From contig JAEWOJ010000177.1 of NCBI GenBank assembly GCA_023399815.1, forward strand, positions 1 to 26,103: a stretch of 26,103 bases of DNA. The letters run 5' to 3'. The stretch is from Pseudomonadota bacterium. GTDB lineage: Bacteria; Pseudomonadota; Gammaproteobacteria; Xanthomonadales; Xanthomonadaceae. The notes beneath the pieces were generated by a model. The model saw only the letters and a list, made by a program, of their open reading frames with translations, did no database searches and had not been told where the DNA came from. The position numbers were made by a program, and so were the translations under genes. Of the stretch, positions 21,331 to 26,103 are shown piece after piece (positions within the stretch are counted from its first letter, which is position 1; each line of letters opens with the position of its first letter).

Positions 21331-22829
21331 TCTCCTTCTCCCTTTCCCCCTCCCTGCGGCGCCATGCGCGGCCGCTGCTGCCGGCGGCGCTGGTGCTGGC
21401 GCTCGCCGCCTGCGCCAGCAGCGGCGGCCTGCAACCGCAGGGGCGGCTGCTCGATGCCGACAGCCTGCACAGCGAACACACCCTGGCCACCAGCGACCTG
21501 TCCGTGGCCGGTTTCCCGGCCAGCGACTGGTGGCGCGCCTTCGGCGACCCGCAGCTCGACGCGCTGGTCGCCGAAGGGCTGGCCGGCCACCCGAGCCTGG
21601 ACGCGGCCGATGCGCGCCTGCGCCAGGCCCAGGCCCAAGCCGGCATCGCCCATGCCGACCGCCAGCCCAGCCTGTCCGTGTCCGGCGGCTATACCGGCGT
21701 GCGCCTGCCCGAATCGATGGTCGGCGACGAGATGGGCGGCCACTACATGGGCAGCGGCCAGGTCGCCTTCGATTTCAGCTACGGCTTCGACCTGTGGGGC
21801 GGCAAGCGCGCCAGCTGGGAAGCGGCGGTCGATGCGGTGCATGCCGCGACCGTCGACGCCCAGGCCGCGCGCCTGAAGCTGTCGGCCGGCATCGTCCAGG
21901 CCTATGTCGAACTCGACCGCGCCTGGCGTGCCAACGACGTTGCCGAACAGGAACTGGAGCGCGCGCGCAAGGCGCTGCAGTTGGTGCGCCAGCGCCGCGC
22001 CGCCGGCATCGACAGCGATCTCCAGGTCCGCCAGGCCGAATCCCGCATCCCGTCCGCGCAGCAGCAACTGCAGGCCGCGCAGCAGCAGATCGACGCCGCC
22101 CGCACCGCGCTGGCGGCGCTGGCCGGGCAGGGGCCGGACCGCGGCCTGCGCATCGAGCGCCCGCAGGCGCTGAACGCCTCCGCGCTGCAGTTGCCGGGCG
22201 TGCTGCCCAGCGAGCTGCTGGGCCGGCGTCCGGACATCGTCGCCGCGCGCTGGCGCGTGGAAGCGGCCGGCAGACAGATCAAGGTCGCCAAGACAAAGTT
22301 CTATCCCAGCTTCAACCTGACCGCGCTGGCCGGCGTGGTCGCGCCCAGCGTCGGCGACCTGCTCAAGAGCGGTTCGACCTTCGCCTACCTCGGTCCGGCA
22401 CTGAGCCTGCCGATCTTCGAGGGCGGGCGCCTGCGCGCCAACCTCGCCGGCGCCGACGCGCAGTACGACCTGGCCGTGGCCGGCTACAACCAAGCCGTGG
22501 TCGACGCGCTGCGCGACGTGGCCGACCAGGTCAACGCGGTGCGTTCGCTCGAACAGCAGGCGCAGTCGCAGCAGCAGGCGGTGGCTACCGCCAACGCCGC
22601 CTTCGACCTGGCCGGGCAGCGCTACCGCGCCGGCATCGGCAACTACCTGGACGTGCTGTCCGCGCAGGCGCAGCTGCTCGGCGCGCAGCAGGCGCTGACC
22701 GCGCTGCACTCGCAGCAGCTACTGGCCGCGACGCGGCTGACCCAGGCCCTGGGCGGCGGTTTCGAGCCGTCCAGCGGCGATGGCGCCGTTCCGGCTGCTT
22801 CCTCCTCCTCCGTGTCCCCGCATTCCTGA
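21327..22829 (+). CDS. Outer-membrane efflux lipoprotein, NodT family
   Basis: A 500-residue TolC-like channel protein. The N terminus is a lipoprotein signal (PAALVLALAAC), with lipidated Cys29 and cleavage just before it. The OEP/NodT family features follow: DWWRAFGDPQLDALVAEGLAGHPSLDAADARLRQA, FDFSYGFDLWGG, and the second repeat containing ELLGRRPDIVAARWRVEAAGRQIKVA and FYPSFNLTALAG, with long coiled-coil helices between. It would form the outer-membrane exit for the EmrA-EmrB pump encoded immediately downstream. Translation is coupled to marR through the ATGA overlap. The last 20 residues are a low-complexity Ser/Ala tail. Confidence 0.93.
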   Translation: MISFSLSPSLRRHARPLLPAALVLALAACASSGGLQPQGRLLDADSLHSEHTLATSDLSVAGFPASDWWRAFGDPQLDALVAEGLAGHPSLDAADARLRQAQAQAGIAHADRQPSLSVSGGYTGVRLPESMVGDEMGGHYMGSGQVAFDFSYGFDLWGGKRASWEAAVDAVHAATVDAQAARLKLSAGIVQAYVELDRAWRANDVAEQELERARKALQLVRQRRAAGIDSDLQVRQAESRIPSAQQQLQAAQQQIDAARTALAALAGQGPDRGLRIERPQALNASALQLPGVLPSELLGRRPDIVAARWRVEAAGRQIKVAKTKFYPSFNLTALAGVVAPSVGDLLKSGSTFAYLGPALSLPIFEGGRLRANLAGADAQYDLAVAGYNQAVVDALRDVADQVNAVRSLEQQAQSQQQAVATANAAFDLAGQRYRAGIGNYLDVLSAQAQLLGAQQALTALHSQQLLAATRLTQALGGGFEPSSGDGAVPAASSSSVSPHS

Positions 22830-22840
22830 GAAACACCTCC

Positions 22841-24019
22841 ATGAGCCAGACCAACACTCCTGAAGCCCCCGTCGCGCGCAGCCGCCGTGGCCGGCTGCTG
22901 CGCGGGCTGCTTGCCATCGTCGTGCTGCTGCTGGCGGCGTTCGCCCTGTGGTATTTCGCCTTCGGCCGCTGGTTCGAGGAAACCGACGACGCCTACGTGC
23001 AGGGCAACCAGGTGCAGATCACCCCGCAGGTGGCCGGCACCGTGGTCGCCATCGCCGCCGACGACGGCATGCGCGTGGAGCGCGGCCAGCTGCTGGTGCA
23101 GCTGGACCCGGCCGATACCGAGGTGGCGCTGCAGCAGGCCGAGGCCAACCTGGCCCGCACCGTGCGCCAGGTGCGTGGCCTGTACCGCAGCGTCGAAGGC
23201 GCGCAGGCCGACCTCGACGCGCGCCAGGTGACCCTGAAGCGCGCACGCGACGACTTCGCCCGGCGCAAGGACCTGGCCGCCTCCGGCGCCATCTCCAACG
23301 AAGAACTGGCCCATGCCCGCGACGAACTGGCCGCGGCCGAAGCGGCGGTGGCCGGTTCGCGCGAGATGGTCGAGCGCAGCCGCGCGCTGGTCGACGACAC
23401 CGTGGTCGCGACCCAGCCGGACGTGCAGGCCGCCGCCGCGCAGCTGCGCCAGGCCTGGCTCAACAACGCCCGCGCCGGCATCGTCGCGCCGGTCACCGGT
23501 TTCGTCGCGCGCCGCTCGGTGCAGGTCGGCCAGCGCGTGCAGCCGGGCGTCGCCCTGATGGCAGTGGTGCCGGCCGAGCAGATGTGGGTGGACGCCAACT
23601 TCAAGGAAACCCAGCTGCGGCACATGCGCCTGGGCCAGGAAGTCGAGCTGCGCTCGGACCTGTACGGCGGCGAGGTGAAGTACAAGGGCCGCGTCGCCAG
23701 CCTGGGCCTGGGCACCGGCTCGGCGTTCTCGCTGCTGCCGGCGCAGAACGCCAGCGGCAACTGGATCAAGATCGTGCAGCGCGTGCCGGTGCGCATCGCC
23801 ATCGATGCCAAGCAGCTGGCCGAGCACCCGCTGCGCATCGGCCTGTCGATGAAGGCCGAGGTGAGCCTGCGCGACCAGAAGGGCGAAGTGCTGCCGAGCC
23901 AGCCGGCCAAGGGCGCGGTGTTCGACACCGACGTCTACGCCAGGCAGCTGCACGACGCCGACGCGGCGATCAGCCGCATCATCCACGACAACCTGCCGCG
24001 CCAGGCCAAGGCCGGCTGA
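22841..24019 (+). CDS. emrA: EmrA-type periplasmic adaptor (membrane fusion protein)
   Basis: A 392-residue HlyD/EmrA family adaptor that bridges the inner-membrane transporter and the outer-membrane channel. There is one N-terminal transmembrane helix (about residues 20-41, LLRGLLAIVVLLLAAFALWYFAF), then the typical EETDDAYVQGNQVQITPQVAGTV and the first biotinyl-lipoyl half (VERGQLLVQLDPAD). A long coiled-coil hairpin follows, then the second lipoyl half (AGIVAPVTGFVARRSVQVGQ) and a beta-barrel region (MWVDANFKETQL). The segment GTGSAFSLLPAQNASGNWIKIVQRVPVRI is diagnostic for EmrA rather than HlyD or AcrA. It lies 11 bases after nodT and 13 before emrB in one operon. Confidence 0.94.
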   Translation: MSQTNTPEAPVARSRRGRLLRGLLAIVVLLLAAFALWYFAFGRWFEETDDAYVQGNQVQITPQVAGTVVAIAADDGMRVERGQLLVQLDPADTEVALQQAEANLARTVRQVRGLYRSVEGAQADLDARQVTLKRARDDFARRKDLAASGAISNEELAHARDELAAAEAAVAGSREMVERSRALVDDTVVATQPDVQAAAAQLRQAWLNNARAGIVAPVTGFVARRSVQVGQRVQPGVALMAVVPAEQMWVDANFKETQLRHMRLGQEVELRSDLYGGEVKYKGRVASLGLGTGSAFSLLPAQNASGNWIKIVQRVPVRIAIDAKQLAEHPLRIGLSMKAEVSLRDQKGEVLPSQPAKGAVFDTDVYARQLHDADAAISRIIHDNLPRQAKAG

Positions 24020-24032
24020 GGCCGCATTCCCC

Positions 24033-25607
24033 ATGTCCGCTCAAGCTCCAGCCGCGCCCGCCGCCCCGGGCGCGCCGGCCGCCGGTTTCGCGCCGCCCAG
24101 CGTGGCGCTGTGCACCATCGGCCTGGCGATGGCCTCGTTCATGCAGGTGCTCGACACCACCATCGCCAACGTCTCGCTGCCAGCCATTTCCGGCAACCTC
24201 GGCGCCAGTTCGCAGCAGGCCACCTGGGTCATCACCTCGTTCGCGGTCAGCACCGCGATCGCGCTGCCGCTGACCGGCTGGCTCAGCCGCCGCTTCGGCG
24301 AGACCCGCTTGTTCGTGTGGGCCACGCTGGCCTTCACCGTCGCCTCGCTGCTGTGCGGGCTGGCGCAGAGCATGGGCATGCTGGTGGTGTCGCGCGCGCT
24401 GCAGGGCTTCGTCGCCGGGCCGATGTATCCGATCACCCAGTCGCTGCTGGTGTCGATCTACCCGCGCGAGAAACGCGGGCAGGCGCTGGCGCTGCTGGCG
24501 ATGGTCACCGTGGTCGCGCCCATCGCCGGGCCGATCCTCGGCGGCTGGATCACCGACAACTACAGCTGGGAATGGATCTTCCTGATCAACGTGCCGCTGG
24601 GCATTTTCGCCGCGCTGGTGGTGGGCAGCCAGCTCAAGGGCCGGCCCGAGCAGATCGAGAAGCCGAAGATGGACTACGTCGGCCTGATCACGCTGGTGAT
24701 CGGCGTCGGCGCGCTGCAGCTGGTGCTGGACCTGGGCAACGACGAGGACTGGTTCTCCTCGGCGAAGATCGTGATGTTGAGTTGCGTGTCGGTGGTGGCG
24801 TTGGCGGTGTTCCTGATCTGGGAACTGACCGACAAGGACCCCATCGTCGACCTGCGCCTGTTCCGCCACCGCAACTTCCGCGCCGGCACGCTGGCGCTGG
24901 TGGTGGCCTACGCGGCGTTCTTCAGCGTGGCGCTGCTGATCCCGCTGTGGCTGCAGCGCGACATGGGCTACACCGCGATCTGGGCGGGCCTGGCGACCGC
25001 GCCGATCGGCATCCTGCCGGTGATCCTGACCCCGTTCGTCGGCAAGTACGCCGGCCGCTACGACATGCGCATGCTGGCGTCCATCGCCTTCGTGTTCCTG
25101 TCGCTGACCAGCTTCCTGCGCTCGGGCTTCAACCTGCAGGTGGACTTCCAGCACGTGGCCGGGGTGCAGTTGCTGATGGGCGTGGGCGTGGCGCTGTTCT
25201 TCATGCCGGTGCTGCAGATCCTGCTGTCGGACCTGGACGGGCGCGAGATCGCCGCCGGCTCCGGCCTGGCCACCTTCCTGCGCACGCTGGGCGGCAGCTT
25301 CGCCGCCTCGTTGACCACATGGCTGTGGGCGCGCCGCACCCAGGAGCACCACGCGCACCTGACCGAGCACATCTCGGCCTACACGCCGGGCATGCAGGAG
25401 CAGGTGACGGCGATGGGGCAGGGCAACCTGCAGCACGGCGCGGCCTTGCTCAACACCACGATCAATCACCAGGCCTCGCAGATGGGCTTCAACGACATCT
25501 TCTACCTGCTCGGCTGGGTGTTCCTGGCGATCATCGCCTTCCTGTGGCTGGCCAAGCCGCCGTTCGGCGCCGGTGCCGGCAGCGCCGCGAGCGCCGGCGG
25601 CCATTGA
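24033..25607 (+). CDS. emrB: EmrB/QacA-type drug:H+ antiporter, DHA2 (14-helix) major facilitator
   Basis: A 524-residue inner-membrane multidrug exporter of the DHA2 family, 14 transmembrane segments expected. The family motifs are visible: VLDTTIANVSLPAISGNLG in helix 1, motif A GWLSRRFGETRLFVW, motif B-like SRALQGFVAGPMYP, and motif C APIAGPILGGWITDNYSWEWIFLINVP. With EmrA and the NodT channel it completes a three-part pump that expels hydrophobic compounds across both membranes; the actual substrates cannot be read from sequence. It is the last gene of the marR operon. It is followed nine bases later by a REP-like palindrome rather than a clear T-rich terminator. Confidence 0.95.
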   Translation: MSAQAPAAPAAPGAPAAGFAPPSVALCTIGLAMASFMQVLDTTIANVSLPAISGNLGASSQQATWVITSFAVSTAIALPLTGWLSRRFGETRLFVWATLAFTVASLLCGLAQSMGMLVVSRALQGFVAGPMYPITQSLLVSIYPREKRGQALALLAMVTVVAPIAGPILGGWITDNYSWEWIFLINVPLGIFAALVVGSQLKGRPEQIEKPKMDYVGLITLVIGVGALQLVLDLGNDEDWFSSAKIVMLSCVSVVALAVFLIWELTDKDPIVDLRLFRHRNFRAGTLALVVAYAAFFSVALLIPLWLQRDMGYTAIWAGLATAPIGILPVILTPFVGKYAGRYDMRMLASIAFVFLSLTSFLRSGFNLQVDFQHVAGVQLLMGVGVALFFMPVLQILLSDLDGREIAAGSGLATFLRTLGGSFAASLTTWLWARRTQEHHAHLTEHISAYTPGMQEQVTAMGQGNLQHGAALLNTTINHQASQMGFNDIFYLLGWVFLAIIAFLWLAKPPFGAGAGSAASAGGH

Positions 25608-25615
25608 TCAATCAA

Positions 25616-25687
25616 CTGTAGGAGCGACGTGAGTCGCGACCGGGGCTTTCCGGTAGAGCCCCATCGCGACTCACGTCGCTCCTACAG
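25616..25687. repeat. REP-like inverted repeat, copy 3
   Basis: Arms 25616-25639 and 25664-25687 are perfectly complementary over 24 bases, starting CTGTAGGAGCGACGTGAGTC. The inner hairpin is GGGGCT (25642-25647) with AGCCCC (25657-25662). Its centre, read on the opposite strand, matches the centre of copy 2 (TGGGGCTCTACCGG), so the two copies are inverted relative to each other. It lies immediately after emrB. Confidence 0.85.
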
Positions 25688-25722
25688 TGCGTGCTGGCAC
25701 AAAGTAAAGAATGCCGGAAACG

Positions 25723-25748
25723 AAAAAACCCGCTTTCGCGGGTTTTCG
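25723..25748 (-). terminator. Intrinsic terminator of the first tRNA-Leu
   Basis: On the minus strand AAAACCCGC (25746-25738) pairs with GCGGGTTTT (25733-25725) across a four-base loop and continues into a six-T run at 25728-25723, 14 bases after the tRNA 3' end. The hairpin has A/T runs on both sides and could also stop transcripts arriving from emrB. Confidence 0.85.
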
Positions 25749-25761
25749 TCTGCTTGAGTCG

Positions 25762-25846
<85 letters not shown>

Positions 25847-25860
25847 GACTCAGGCGGAGA

Positions 25861-25889
25861 ATTGTGCCGGTGACGAAGGGCCATGTCAA
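25861..25889 (-). promoter_or_regulatory. Sigma-70 promoter of the first tRNA-Leu
   Basis: On the minus strand a perfect TTGACA (25889-25884), a 17-base spacer and CACAAT (25866-25861, four of six) precede the tRNA 5' end at 25846. The predicted start, about 25854, gives a short 5' leader. This suggests that copy 1 can be transcribed independently of copy 2. Confidence 0.6.
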
Positions 25890-25984
25890 CGTTTCGTGCA
25901 GGCCTGCGTGCGCAGGGTGGAGGCGATGCGTCATGGACGATGGCGGCCGCGCAGGAAGAGATGTCGCCACGAATTCGGGACAAC

Positions 25985-26008
25985 AAAAAACCCGCTTCCG
26001 CGGGTTTT
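25985..26008 (-). terminator. Intrinsic terminator of the second tRNA-Leu
   Basis: On the minus strand AAAACCCGC (26008-26000) pairs with GCGGGTTTT (25995-25987), loop of four, running into six T residues (25990-25985). It is almost identical to the terminator of copy 1 and sits at nearly the same distance from its tRNA, as expected if gene and terminator were duplicated together. Confidence 0.85.
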
Positions 26009-26023
26009 CGTCTGTGTGAGTCT

Positions 26024-26103
<80 letters not shown>

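Noticed and set aside
7408..25687. Reading the repeated palindromes as a CRISPR array
   Set aside because: There are only three copies, about 8-10 kb apart, each a long self-complementary hairpin with no regular spacers and no cas genes.

Overview
This is a GC-rich chromosomal window from a gammaproteobacterium. It is most likely a member of the Xanthomonadaceae/Lysobacteraceae (Lysobacter, Luteimonas or Pseudoxanthomonas type). That assignment is inferred from the divergent rpsB / map-glnD-dapD block, the GC-saturated codon use, the style of the proteins and the two families of dispersed palindromic repeats. I see no phage genes, transposases, CRISPR arrays or rRNA genes. Almost all of the DNA is ordinary core genome.

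Layout. 1-225 is the start of rpsB on the minus strand, with a long promoter/leader region up to about 500. 574-5044 is the tightly overlapping map-glnD-dapD run. 5104-8636 holds a secreted CocE/NonD-type hydrolase, a YffB/ArsC-like protein and dapE. 8640-11657 is a large membrane-anchored diguanylate cyclase with a sensor-propeller-like N-terminal half. 11654-11809 is an apparent asparagine-sensing transcription attenuator: a 31-residue leader peptide with eight Asn codons, mutually exclusive RNA stems and an intrinsic terminator. It sits directly in front of asnB (11913-13598). Next come a secreted RidA-like protein, a minus-strand penicillin-acylase family enzyme, a heme-ligand-less bacterioferritin, a minus-strand thiopurine methyltransferase and minus-strand parC. 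20887-25607 is a marR-nodT-emrA-emrB drug-efflux operon. The window ends with two identical minus-strand tRNA-Leu(CAG) genes, the second cut by the window edge.

How the genes relate. dapD and dapE (lysine/peptidoglycan precursor) and asnB all belong to the aspartate family of amino acids, and glnD is the central nitrogen sensor. The attenuator would let asparaginyl-tRNA supply set asnB transcription: ribosomes that stall on the Asn codons free an antiterminator stem. The MarR protein probably represses its own efflux operon through an AT-rich palindrome just upstream.

The most interesting observation is the Asn attenuator. I recognise the same architecture from the his, trp, leu, thr, ilv and phe operons, but I do not recall one described for asparagine. 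Other items worth a look are an out-of-frame relic of a second parC 3' end whose differences from parC are all synonymous, a palindromic repeat inserted in frame in the processed linker of the penicillin acylase, a Lys/Ala-rich N-terminal extension on DapD, and three copies of a covarying inverted repeat.
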